The notes beneath the pieces were generated by a model. That model was not told where the DNA came from and did no database searches. It was given only the letters and a program-made list of their open reading frames with translations. The position numbers and the translations under genes are program-made. Shown here piece by piece: positions 52,315 through 60,724 of a stretch of DNA of 64,000 nucleotides; the stretch's first letter is position 1, and each line of letters begins with the position of its first letter. Origin of the DNA: Catellatospora coxensis. Its GTDB lineage: Bacteria > Actinomycetota > Actinomycetes > Mycobacteriales > Micromonosporaceae. The stretch is from the NCBI RefSeq assembly GCF_016862635.1, contig NZ_BONI01000010.1, forward strand, positions 62,001 to 126,000, written 5' to 3'.

Positions 52315-53094
52315 GTGGACGCCGGTAGCCTCAGCCTGCTGCTGACCGCCGCCACCGCCGCCGGGTGGGTGGACGCCGTGGTCGGCGGCGGCGGACTGCT
52401 CCTGCTCCCGGCCCTGCTCATCGGACTGCCCCCGCAGGTGCCGCTGGCGACCGCCCTGGGCACCAACAAGATGACCGCGATCGCCGGGACCACCAGCGCC
52501 GCGATCACCTACGCCCGGCGCACCCGCATCGACTGGCGCGTCGCCGGACCCGCCGGAGCCATCGCCGTGTTCGTGTCCGGCCTCGGCGCGTGGCTGGCCA
52601 TCGAACTGACCCCCAACAAGGACGTCTACCGGCCCGTCGTGCTGGCCATCCTGGTCGCCGTCGCGCTGTTCGTCACGTTCCGCCCGAACAACGGCATCTA
52701 CGCCCACCCCGAACGCCGCACCCGCGAGCGCGCCGTACTCGCCGTGGCACTCGCGGGCGGCGTCATCGCGCTGTACGACGGCATGATCGGACCCGGCACC
52801 GGCACCTTCCTGGTGCTCACCTTCACCACCGTCATCGGCGCCGACTTCCTGCACGGCTCCGCCATGGCCAAGATCGTCAACGCGGGCACCAACCTCGGCG
52901 CGCTCATCGTGTTCGCCGCAGGCGGCCACGTCTGGTGGCAGCTCGGCGCGGCCATGGCCGTCTGCAACATCATCGGCGCGCAGCTCGGCGCCCGGATGGC
53001 CATCAGACGCGGCTCCGGCTTCGTCCGCATCGTGCTACTCGTGGTGGTGCTCGCCCTGATCGCCCGGCTGTCCTACGACCAGTGGCTGGCCTGA
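52315..53094 (+). CDS. TSUP-family (TauE/SafE) membrane transporter
   Basis: 259 aa, about seven to eight helices. AATAAGWVDAVVGGGGLLLLPALL and PLATALGTNKMTAIAGTTSAAITYARR, then GMIGPGTGTFLVL and MAKIVNAGTNLGAL are family repeats of the sulfite/taurine exporter superfamily (YfcA-like). Probable export of a small sulfur-containing anion. GTG start. Its 3' end overlaps the convergent LysR gene by 60 nt. Confidence 0.9.
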   Translation: MDAGSLSLLLTAATAAGWVDAVVGGGGLLLLPALLIGLPPQVPLATALGTNKMTAIAGTTSAAITYARRTRIDWRVAGPAGAIAVFVSGLGAWLAIELTPNKDVYRPVVLAILVAVALFVTFRPNNGIYAHPERRTRERAVLAVALAGGVIALYDGMIGPGTGTFLVLTFTTVIGADFLHGSAMAKIVNAGTNLGALIVFAAGGHVWWQLGAAMAVCNIIGAQLGARMAIRRGSGFVRIVLLVVVLALIARLSYDQWLA

Positions 53095-53994
53095 CCGCCA
53101 CCGCTCCGCCAGCGCATGCGCGGCGACCCGCTCGATCACCAGGCTCACCGCGGGCCAGTGCTCCCGGCCCGGCCTGGTGATCGAGAACATGCGCCGCCGC
53201 ACCGGCACCCCCGGCATCGGCACGAACCGCACCCCCGGATGCTCCGGCAGGTGACCGGGCACCAGCGCCACCCCCAGATCCGCCGACACCAGGTCCAGCA
53301 CCAGATCCATGCTGTCCGCCCGATGCTCGATCATCGGCTGGTACGCCGCCAGCGCGCACACCCGCACCGCCAGCTCGTCGTCGGCCGGGCCGCGCGAGTT
53401 CACCACCCACGACTGCCCCGCCAGCGCGCACAGCCGCCCCGGCGCGTCGATCCGCTCCGGCAGGTCCCGCTCCGCCGGCACCGCCAGCACCATCGGCGTC
53501 TCGCACAGCTGCCGCACCGTGTACCCGTCCCAGCCGCGCGGCACCAGGTCGTAGTCGTACACGAAACCCAGGTCCACCCGGTCCTCGGCCAGCAGCCGCA
53601 GCACCTCCGGCGGCTCCTGCTCCTGCAGCAGCAGCTGCAGCCCCGGATGCGACACCACCAGCTCCCGCACCACCGGGATCAGATCCCCCGACAGCACCGA
53701 CGCGTACGACGCCACGTGCACCGCCCCGCCCGGCTCCCCGCCCCGGGCCAGCGCCGCGCGGGCCGCGTCCACCGCCGCCAGGATCGGCCGCGCGTGCGCC
53801 ACCAGCCGCCGCCCCGCCGGAGTCAGCCGGACCGTCCGCCCCGTGCGTTCGACCAGCGGCGCGCCCACCTCCCGGGTCAGCGTGGCCAGCTGCTGCGACA
53901 CCGCCGACGTGCCGTACCCGGTGGCCTCGGCGACCGCGCGCAGCGTGCCCCGGTCCGACAGCTCGACGAGCACGCGCAGCAGCCTGGTGTCCAC
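53035..53994 (-). CDS. LysR-family transcriptional regulator
   Basis: 319 aa from a GTG. N-terminal helix-turn-helix LLRVLVELSDRGTLRAVAEATGYGTSAVSQQLATLTREVGAPLVER is typical. The effector domain (VHVASYASVLSGDLIPVVRELVVSHPGLQLLLQE onwards) is the LysR substrate-binding fold. It is divergent from the EamA transporter, so it most likely controls that gene from the shared 79-bp region. Confidence 0.9.
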   Translation of the reverse strand: MDTRLLRVLVELSDRGTLRAVAEATGYGTSAVSQQLATLTREVGAPLVERTGRTVRLTPAGRRLVAHARPILAAVDAARAALARGGEPGGAVHVASYASVLSGDLIPVVRELVVSHPGLQLLLQEQEPPEVLRLLAEDRVDLGFVYDYDLVPRGWDGYTVRQLCETPMVLAVPAERDLPERIDAPGRLCALAGQSWVVNSRGPADDELAVRVCALAAYQPMIEHRADSMDLVLDLVSADLGVALVPGHLPEHPGVRFVPMPGVPVRRRMFSITRPGREHWPAVSLVIERVAAHALAERWRSGQPLVVGQPGDQGEHHHE

Positions 53995-54014
53995 GCCCCC
54001 ATCATCCGCGAATC

Positions 54015-54031
54015 GCGGACGGTCCGTCCGC
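54015..54031. promoter_or_regulatory. Candidate LysR-regulator operator
   Basis: GCGGACGG-T-CCGTCCGC, a perfect 8-bp-arm palindrome in the divergent region. A nearby CCGCGA-ATCGCGG (54006-54018) overlaps it. Confidence 0.45.
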
Positions 54032-54073
54032 AGACCCGTGGTGGACGGCGTGATCTTCATCCGGTGACATGGA

Positions 54074-54955
54074 GTGGTGACCGCAGTCGACCTCGCCACC
54101 AGCACCACCCGCCGCCAGAGCACCGCCCCCGCCATCGGACTGATCATGGGGTCGATGCTCTCCGTGCAGGTCGGCGCGGCCGCCTCCACCCGCCTGTTCG
54201 ACGACATCGGCCCCGCCGGCACCGCCTGGCTGCGCGGCTGCTGGGCCGCCCTCGCCTTCGTGCTCATCGCCCGCCCCTCGCCGCGCTGGCTGCGCGCCCA
54301 GTCCCGCCGCGACCTGCGCGGCGCGATCGGACTCGGCGTCGTCAGCGCGGCCATGAGCGTCGCCTTCTTCGAATCCATCGCCCGCATCCCGCTGGCCACC
54401 GCCGTCGCCCTGGAGTTCCTCGGCCCGCTGTCGTTGGCCGTGCTGCGCCGCACCGGCCGCTGGGGCCTGCTGTGGCCCGCGCTCGCGCTGGCCGGCGTAC
54501 TCGCGCTGACCCGGCCCTGGCGCGGCGACATCAACCTCACCGGCGTCGCGCTCGCCCTGGTCGCCGCCGCCGGCTGGGCCGGCTACATCGTGCTCACCCA
54601 GCGCGTCGGCGACAGCTTCAGCGGCGTCAAGGGCCTCGCCATCGCCATGCCTGTATCGGCCGTCGCCGCCGCCGTCATCGGCGCACCCCAGGCCCTGCCG
54701 AACCTGACCTGGGCCATCCTCGCCCAGGCCGCCTGGCTGGCCCTGCTCCTACCGGTCCTCCCGTTCGCCCTCGAACTGCTCGCCCTGCGCCGCCTCACCG
54801 TCGCCGCCTTCGGCACCCTGATGTGCCTGGAACCCGCGTTCGCCCTGTTCGTAGGCGCGACCGTGCTCCACCAGACCCCCCACCCGCTCCAGGTGGCGGG
54901 CGTCGCCTTCGTCGTGGCCGCCGGCATCGGCGCCCAGCGCTCCGGCCACCGCTGA
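54074..54955 (+). CDS. EamA/DMT-family transporter (RhtA-like)
   Basis: 293 aa, about ten helices. GLIMGSMLSVQVGAAASTRLFDDIGPAGTAWLRGCWAALAF and the second half GWAGYIVLTQRVGDSFSGVKGLAIAM, then LMCLEPAFALFVGATVLHQTPHPLQVAGVAFVVAAGIGAQR show the two EamA repeats of the drug/metabolite superfamily; the closest group exports amino acids (RhtA). GTG start. Regulated by the divergent LysR protein by inference. Confidence 0.9.
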   Translation: MVTAVDLATSTTRRQSTAPAIGLIMGSMLSVQVGAAASTRLFDDIGPAGTAWLRGCWAALAFVLIARPSPRWLRAQSRRDLRGAIGLGVVSAAMSVAFFESIARIPLATAVALEFLGPLSLAVLRRTGRWGLLWPALALAGVLALTRPWRGDINLTGVALALVAAAGWAGYIVLTQRVGDSFSGVKGLAIAMPVSAVAAAVIGAPQALPNLTWAILAQAAWLALLLPVLPFALELLALRRLTVAAFGTLMCLEPAFALFVGATVLHQTPHPLQVAGVAFVVAAGIGAQRSGHR

Positions 54956-54962
54956 GAACAAA

Positions 54963-55008
54963 GGAAGGGCACCTTCACAACGCTCCGCGTTGTAGAAGGT
55001 GCCCTTCT
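54963..55008 (+). repeat. 46-bp dispersed hairpin repeat, copy 3
   Basis: GGAAGGGCACCTTC (54963-54976), an 18-nt loop ACAACG-CTCCG-CGTTGTA, then GAAGGTGCCCTTCT (54995-55008). It lies 7 nt after the EamA stop, between convergent genes. Confidence 0.85.
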
Positions 55009-55034
55009 TAACCACCCACTGCCGCAGGCAGGGG

Positions 55035-55994
55035 TTATGCGGCCGTGGTCAGGGTTTGTTCACGGTCGGCGGCGAGCTGCGCCAGCCGCGCCCGCACCTG
55101 CGCGTGCCGCCCGTCGAGCTGCTGCCCGATCCGGCCGACCTGCTCGTCGCACTGCTTCGCGCCGGCCAGCGCCTGCTTGATCCGATCGCGTACGGCCAGG
55201 TCGGTGAAGATGTTGTCGAACCAGACGTCCAGGAAACGGGTCAGCCCGCTGATGGCCAGCGCGGTCGCCGCACCGCCGCCGGGCACGTCGGCCAGCTCGG
55301 CGTTCAGCGCGGCGATGCGCTGATCGGCCAGGGCCGCCGCCTTCGCCGCCTCGTCGAGCCGATCGTGCTTGATCGCACTACTGATCATCCCGCCGCCGAA
55401 GAACGTGTCGTACGTCGACCAGCCGTCGGCGCTGTCGAGCAGCCGCCGCAGCTCGTGCAGCGCCTTCGACGCGGCGGCGGCCGCGTGCTGGGCCTCCCGG
55501 ATCTCCTTCAGCTCCGCCTCGGCCACCCCGCGCGCCTCGGCGAGGTCGAGCAGCCGCCGCGCGCGGGAGTCGCCGCCCGCCGCCAGGACCCGCTCCTTCT
55601 CGTCGAGCGCCGCCGCGTACCGGCCCGGGGCGTCCTCCAGCGCCGACAAGCGGGCCGCGACGCCGTCGAGTTCCCCGCGCAGGGCGGCCACGTCGGCCTC
55701 GGCCCGGCCCAGCCGGTACGCCGCCGCGTCGGCCTCGGCCCGCTCCCGCGCGATCGCGTCGTGGCGGGTGCCGCGCAGGGCGGCGATCACGCGGGTGAGG
55801 GTGACCGTCTCCAGGCGTACGACGTCGCGAACCTCTCGGGCGTGTGCCTGCGACAGCTCGCGCACCAGCGCGGCGGCGTCGTCGATCAGCCGCAGCAGTT
55901 CGCGATGCCGGGCGACGGCGGTCTGCCGCTCGCGGTGCGCCTCGGCCGCGGCCGCCAACCGCGCCTCCATGTCCCCGTGTCCCATGACCCACAT
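55035..55994 (-). CDS. Coiled-coil protein of unknown function
   Basis: About 319 aa, starting MWVMGHGDMEARLAAAAEAHRERQ; nearby ATGs (55985, 55970) are alternatives. Nearly all of it is charged, Ala-rich helix with heptad character, interrupted by a conserved-looking centre: DSADGWSTYDTFFGGGMISSAIKHDRLDEA, then FLDVWFDNIFTDLAVRDRIKQAL. The FFGGG..IKH.R block recurs in helical proteins of unknown function in bacteria. No membrane segment. Divergent from the siderophore operon. Confidence 0.7.
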   Translation of the reverse strand: MWVMGHGDMEARLAAAAEAHRERQTAVARHRELLRLIDDAAALVRELSQAHAREVRDVVRLETVTLTRVIAALRGTRHDAIARERAEADAAAYRLGRAEADVAALRGELDGVAARLSALEDAPGRYAAALDEKERVLAAGGDSRARRLLDLAEARGVAEAELKEIREAQHAAAAASKALHELRRLLDSADGWSTYDTFFGGGMISSAIKHDRLDEAAKAAALADQRIAALNAELADVPGGGAATALAISGLTRFLDVWFDNIFTDLAVRDRIKQALAGAKQCDEQVGRIGQQLDGRHAQVRARLAQLAADREQTLTTAA

Positions 55995-56101
55995 TGCAGC
56001 AGCCCCGGACAAGGCCCGGCGCGGGCGCGCGGACCCGAGCAGGCGGAACCCGGTGGGCTCGGCGCTCCTGGCCGGCGGGCGACCCGGGGACGTCACATCC
56101 G

Positions 56102-56115
56102 CTAGGCGATCCTAG
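56102..56115. promoter_or_regulatory. Candidate iron-box (DtxR/IdeR-like) before the siderophore operon
   Basis: CTAGG-CGAT-CCTAG, 5-bp arms, within a run of three TAGG/CTAGG half-sites (56102-56126). It resembles but does not match the TTAGGTTAGGCTAACCTAA consensus well. Position 100 nt before the first synthetase suits iron repression. Confidence 0.35.
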
Positions 56116-56214
56116 GACGCTAGGCTGAGAGCGGGCGCTGGCAGGCAGCCGCCTCGGTGGTCCACACTGGATCTCTGCCGAGCCCGCCGGACGAGGGAGT
56201 GGACCATCAACAGC

Positions 56215-57771
56215 GTGCCGAGTGTGTCCGAGAAGCTTCCCGGAGCCCGCGCGGCGATTCTGGCCCGGCTGTGGGGCGCGCTGGTGCGTGAGCCGCTGCC
56301 CGGCGTCGAGCGGCAGGTGTACGGCGGCGACGTCCGGGTCACCCTCGCCGGCGGCAAGCGGGTCATCGGTTCCGCCGCGCTGGCCGAACCGTTCGCCGTG
56401 CCACCCGAGGGCATGCGCATCGTCACCGACACCGGCGCGTTCGACGACCCGGTCGAGCTGCTGCGCGCGCTGGACCTGCCCGGTGACGGCGCCCGGCTCA
56501 CCGCCGAGGTCGCCGACAGTGTCGCGGGAGTGGCGCTGGCCCGCGCCAACCAGCCGTACCGGCCCGGCGGCGAGCCTTCGCTGACCCTGCTCGCGGGCCG
56601 CCCGGACGGGCTGGCGCTGCTGGAGCAGTCCGTGGTGGACGGTCACCCGCTGCACCCGTGCTGCCGCACCCGGCTGGGCATGTCCCAGGCCGAGCTGCTG
56701 CGCTACGCGCCCGAGCACCGGCCCACGGTGGAGCTGGAGGTGTTCACCGTGCCGGCCAAGCGCTGGCTGACCACCGGCGCGGGGCTCGCGCCGCGGCTGC
56801 CGGTGCATCCGTGGCAGCGCGAGCACGTGCTGTCGGCGTACCCCTTCCTCAAGCCCGACGGCGCACGTATCGCGGCCCGGCCGCTGATGTCGCTGCGCAC
56901 CCTGGCCGCGGTCGCCGACCCGACGCGGCACTACAAGACCGCGGTCGACGTGCAGATGACCAGCGCGGTGCGGATCGTCTCGCCCGCCGCGGTGCGCAAC
57001 GGCCCGGTGGTGTCGAAGCTGCTGGCCGTCGTCGCCGCGGACCTCGGCCTGCAGGTGTGGCCCGAGCTCGCCGCGGGCGCAGTGCTGGACACCGACGGCG
57101 CCCCGCTGCGCAGCCTGGCCGTCGTGGTGCGGCGCGCCCCGAAGCCCGGCCCGAACGAGGTGATCCTGCCGGTCGCGGCGCTGGCCGCCCCGTCCCCGGC
57201 GGACGGCCGCCCGCTGATCCGGGAGGCGGTCATGCTCGGCTACGGCGGCCACCCGGCCGGATTCCTCGCCGACCTGGCCGCGCTGATCGTGCCGGTGCTG
57301 CTGACGCTGCTGCACCGCGGGGTCGCGCTGGAGGCGCACGGGCAGAACCTGCTGGTCGCCCTCTCCCACGGGCGGCCGACCGGGCTGTCCTACCGCGACG
57401 TCGGCGGGGTGCGGCTGAGCCCCGAACGGCTGCGCCGCCACGGCGTGGACGTGCCCCGGCTGCACGGCGACCTGGCCAGCGACGACCCGGCCGAGCTGCG
57501 GGCCAAGGCGCTGGGTTCGGGGATCGCGGTGGCGCTCGGCGAGCCGATCGCGGTGCTGTCCCGCGAGTACGGCATCGAGCCGCGGCAACTGTGGCGGCTG
57601 GTCCGCGACCGGGTGGAGCAGGCGTACGACAACCTGCCCCCGTCGGCCGCCGCGGACGCGCGCTCGGTGCTCGGCGATCCGCTGCCGCTCAAGGCGACGA
57701 CCGCGATGCGGCTGGCCGCCGACCCGCTCGACGACGCCTGGGCGCAGCTGCCCAACCCGCTGGCCGCGTGA
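56215..57771 (+). CDS. IucA/IucC-family siderophore synthetase (first)
   Basis: 518 aa. NIS-synthetase signatures: DGHPLHPCCRTRLGMS (phosphate-binding His-Pro motif), KTAVDVQMTSAVRIVSPAAVRNGPVVS, and EAHGQNLLVAL near the catalytic end. These ATP-dependent ligases join a carboxylate such as citrate to an amine or alcohol. GTG start with GGGAGTGG about 11 nt upstream. Stop overlaps the next start (TGATG). Confidence 0.93.
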   Translation: MPSVSEKLPGARAAILARLWGALVREPLPGVERQVYGGDVRVTLAGGKRVIGSAALAEPFAVPPEGMRIVTDTGAFDDPVELLRALDLPGDGARLTAEVADSVAGVALARANQPYRPGGEPSLTLLAGRPDGLALLEQSVVDGHPLHPCCRTRLGMSQAELLRYAPEHRPTVELEVFTVPAKRWLTTGAGLAPRLPVHPWQREHVLSAYPFLKPDGARIAARPLMSLRTLAAVADPTRHYKTAVDVQMTSAVRIVSPAAVRNGPVVSKLLAVVAADLGLQVWPELAAGAVLDTDGAPLRSLAVVVRRAPKPGPNEVILPVAALAAPSPADGRPLIREAVMLGYGGHPAGFLADLAALIVPVLLTLLHRGVALEAHGQNLLVALSHGRPTGLSYRDVGGVRLSPERLRRHGVDVPRLHGDLASDDPAELRAKALGSGIAVALGEPIAVLSREYGIEPRQLWRLVRDRVEQAYDNLPPSAAADARSVLGDPLPLKATTAMRLAADPLDDAWAQLPNPLAA

Positions 57772-59381
57772 TGCGCCCGCTCACCGACCCCATCGCCGCC
57801 GACCTGGCGGACCTGGCCCCGCAGCTGCTGAGCGGCTACTTCGACGCGCTGCCGCAGGCCCGGGTCACCGTGGCGACCCGGCTGGCCGAGGCGCTGTGGC
57901 GCGAGGACCTCGGCGACGCGCGCGCCCGCTTCCACGGCGAGCGGCACGGCTTCGACCGGGTGCTGCTCGACCCGGTGGACGCGGACCCGGTCACCCTGGT
58001 CACCCACGATGGCCTGCGCGCGGAGCTGGACAGCGCGGTGCACGGGCTGGCGCTGGCGTACGCCCGCCGCGCCACCATAGACCCCGGTCACCGGGCGGCG
58101 GCGGCAGTCGCGGGCGCCGCCGACATGCTGGCGCTGCTCGACGGAGCCGCGCCCGACGAGCGCACCGCCCGGCTGGAGCAGCTCGCCGTCGAGGGGCACA
58201 ACCTGCACCCGTGCGGGCGCACCCGGCTGGGCTGGGGCACCGGCGACCTGATCGCGCACGACCTGGAGAGCGAGTCGACCGCGATCGGCTTCCTGGCCGT
58301 GCCGCCGGAACTGGCGCTGGGCGACGACCTGTCCCAGCGGCTGGGCGTGCCGGCCCCCGGCGGGCGGCGGCTGCTGCCGGTGCACATCTGGCAGCTGCGG
58401 CACCTCACCGGCCGGCACCCGGAGCTGTTCGCCGACGGCACGCTGCGGGTGCTCGACGACGTGGTGCCGGCGCGGCCCACCGCGGCGCTGCGCACCGTGC
58501 TGCCGCCGGGGTCGACGTACCTGAAACTGTCGCTGGACATCCAGGTCACCTCGACCCGGCGCAGCATCTCCATCGCCTCCACCCGCAACGGGCCGGCGCT
58601 GAGCGAGGTGCTGTCCCGGCTGCTGGAGCTGGTGCCGGGCGGCGGGCGGGTGCTGCTGATGGCCGAGCCCGCGGGCGTCGCCGGGCTGCTGGAGGACGGC
58701 CGCCAGCTCAGCACCATCGTGCGCGAAGGCCTGGGCGGCCGGCTGGCCGCCGGCGAGCAGCCCGTCCCGGCGAGCTCGCTGGCCGCGCTCGACCCGGTCA
58801 CCGGGCGCACGCTGCTGGCCGGGGTCGTCGACCGGTACGCGGCCACGCGCGGCCTGGCCGACCCGCGCTCGGCCGCCTCGGGTTTCCTGCGCGAGTACGC
58901 CGAGCTGCTGCTGCCGCCGGTGCTGGCGCTGGCCGCCCGGCACGGCATCGGGCTGGAGGCGCACCTGCAGAACTGCGTGCCCACGTTCCGGGACGGCGTG
59001 CCGCACCGGCTGGCCCTGCGCGACCTGGCCGGGCTGCGCGTGCACCACCCTCGGCTGGCCGCGTCCGGGGCGCGGCTGCAGCTGTGGCCCGGCTCGGTGA
59101 TCGGCACCGAGGACGAGACGGTGCTGCGGTCGAAGGTGGCGTACACCGCGTTCCAGGCGCACCTGGGCGAGCTGGTGCTGCGGCTGGGGCAGTCGCACGG
59201 GCTGGCCGCCGACGCCGCCTGGCGCGTCGTGCGGGAGGTCGTGGACACGAGCCTGGCCGGGCACCCCGACCACGCCTTCTACACGGCCGCGACGGTGCCG
59301 CACAAGGCGCTGACCCGGATGCGCCTGGCCGGCGCGGGCGACCTGTACGTCCCGGTGCAGAATCCGCTCCATGGCCGCTGA
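57771..59381 (+). CDS. IucA/IucC-family siderophore synthetase (second)
   Basis: 536 aa. Parallel motifs: EGHNLHPCGRTRLGWG, LKLSLDIQVTSTRRSISIASTRNGPALS, and GIGLEAHLQNCVPTF, then the FhuF-like C-terminal helical part with MRLAG. It differs clearly from the first synthetase, so the two probably add different substrates in sequence. Overlaps both neighbours, forming a tight operon. Confidence 0.93.
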   Translation: MRPLTDPIAADLADLAPQLLSGYFDALPQARVTVATRLAEALWREDLGDARARFHGERHGFDRVLLDPVDADPVTLVTHDGLRAELDSAVHGLALAYARRATIDPGHRAAAAVAGAADMLALLDGAAPDERTARLEQLAVEGHNLHPCGRTRLGWGTGDLIAHDLESESTAIGFLAVPPELALGDDLSQRLGVPAPGGRRLLPVHIWQLRHLTGRHPELFADGTLRVLDDVVPARPTAALRTVLPPGSTYLKLSLDIQVTSTRRSISIASTRNGPALSEVLSRLLELVPGGGRVLLMAEPAGVAGLLEDGRQLSTIVREGLGGRLAAGEQPVPASSLAALDPVTGRTLLAGVVDRYAATRGLADPRSAASGFLREYAELLLPPVLALAARHGIGLEAHLQNCVPTFRDGVPHRLALRDLAGLRVHHPRLAASGARLQLWPGSVIGTEDETVLRSKVAYTAFQAHLGELVLRLGQSHGLAADAAWRVVREVVDTSLAGHPDHAFYTAATVPHKALTRMRLAGAGDLYVPVQNPLHGR

Positions 59382-60555
59382 CCAGCCGCACGACTCGCAC
59401 CAGGTGCCCACGTCCGTCGCGACCGCGCTGCGGGAACTCGACGGACCGGTCTGCGCCTACGTGTACGACCCCGGCGTGCTGCGGGCACGGGTCGGTGAGC
59501 TGCGGCGGGCGCTGCCCGGGGTGACCGTCTGCTACGCGGTGAAGGCCAACGGGCACCCGGCGATCGTCGGCGCGGCGGCCGAGGCCTGCGACGGCCTGGA
59601 GGTCGCGTCCGGCGGCGAGCTGGCGCTGGCCGAGGCCGCCGGGGCACGGCGCATCGTGTTCGGCGGGCCGGCCAAGACCGACGCCGAGCTGTCGTACGCG
59701 CTGCGCCTGAGCACGTCCGCGGACGTGACCGTGAACGTGGAGAGCGTGCACGAGCTGCGCCGGCTGAGCCTGCTCGCGCAGCGGGCGGGCAGCACGGCGA
59801 CGATCACGCTGCGGGTGAACCGCGCCGACGCCGGGCTGCCCGGCACGCACGCGATGACCGGCGCGCCGACCCCGTTCGGCGTCGCGGAGGCGCAGCTGCC
59901 CGAGGCCGTCGCGCTGGCCCGCTCGCTGCCCGGCCTGGACCTGGCCGGCTGGCACCTGCACGCGGTCTCCAACAACCTCGACGCGGCCGCGCACTCGGCC
60001 TTCCTCGCCGAGGCGCTGCGCTGGTCGGCGGCCACCTCCCGGCGGCTGGGCGTGCCGCTGCGCACGGTGAACGCGGGCGGCGGCTTCGGCGTCGACTACA
60101 CCGGCGGCGCGGTGTTCGCCCTCGACGAGCTGCGGGTGAGCGTGCCGGACAGGGTCGAGCTGGTCGTCGAGCCGGGGCGGTGGCTCGCCGCCGACGCGGG
60201 CTGGTACGCCGCCGAGGTGCTCGACCTCAAGCACACCCACGGGCGGTGGTTCGCGGTGCTGCGCGGCGGCACGCACCACTTCCGGCTGCCCGCGGCCTGG
60301 GGATACGACCACCCGTTCACGGTGCTGCCGGTGGACCGCTGGGACTACCCGTGGCCGCGGCCCGAGGTCGCCGGGGTGGCGGTGGACGCCGTCGGCGAGC
60401 TGTGCACCCCCCGCGACGTGCTCTGCCGCGGCCGGCACGTGGCCCGGCTGCGGGTCGGTGACCTGCTGGTGTTCGGGCGGACCGGGGCGTACGGGTGGGA
60501 CATTTCGCACCACGGGTTCCTGCGCCATCCGGCGCCGGCGTTCCTCGTCCTCTGA
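59371..60555 (+). CDS. PLP-dependent decarboxylase (Orn/DAP/Arg family 2, SbnH-like)
   Basis: 394 aa. PLP lysine in CYAVKANGHP (Lys58), HLHAVSNN, GGGFGVDY, EPGRWLAADAGWY and GELCTPRDVLC (Cys at the dimer interface) are those of fold-III decarboxylases. In staphyloferrin B synthesis SbnH decarboxylates a citryl intermediate, so by analogy this enzyme may act on a siderophore intermediate. It overlaps the second synthetase by 11 nt. Confidence 0.9.
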   Translation: MAADQPHDSHQVPTSVATALRELDGPVCAYVYDPGVLRARVGELRRALPGVTVCYAVKANGHPAIVGAAAEACDGLEVASGGELALAEAAGARRIVFGGPAKTDAELSYALRLSTSADVTVNVESVHELRRLSLLAQRAGSTATITLRVNRADAGLPGTHAMTGAPTPFGVAEAQLPEAVALARSLPGLDLAGWHLHAVSNNLDAAAHSAFLAEALRWSAATSRRLGVPLRTVNAGGGFGVDYTGGAVFALDELRVSVPDRVELVVEPGRWLAADAGWYAAEVLDLKHTHGRWFAVLRGGTHHFRLPAAWGYDHPFTVLPVDRWDYPWPRPEVAGVAVDAVGELCTPRDVLCRGRHVARLRVGDLLVFGRTGAYGWDISHHGFLRHPAPAFLVL

Positions 60556-60724
60556 CCGCGCAGAGTGATTCCGCGTCTACCCAGCGAATCGGATGATCAC
60601 GAGATGGTCCACCCTGTTCGACCTGGCTTGACAAGGTCCTAGACTGTGCCGGTTCCACCACGAGTTGTGGTGCGCAACACCCCTCTCTCACCCCCCTCGA
60701 CACCCCTCGAAAGCGGAGGCCCCG

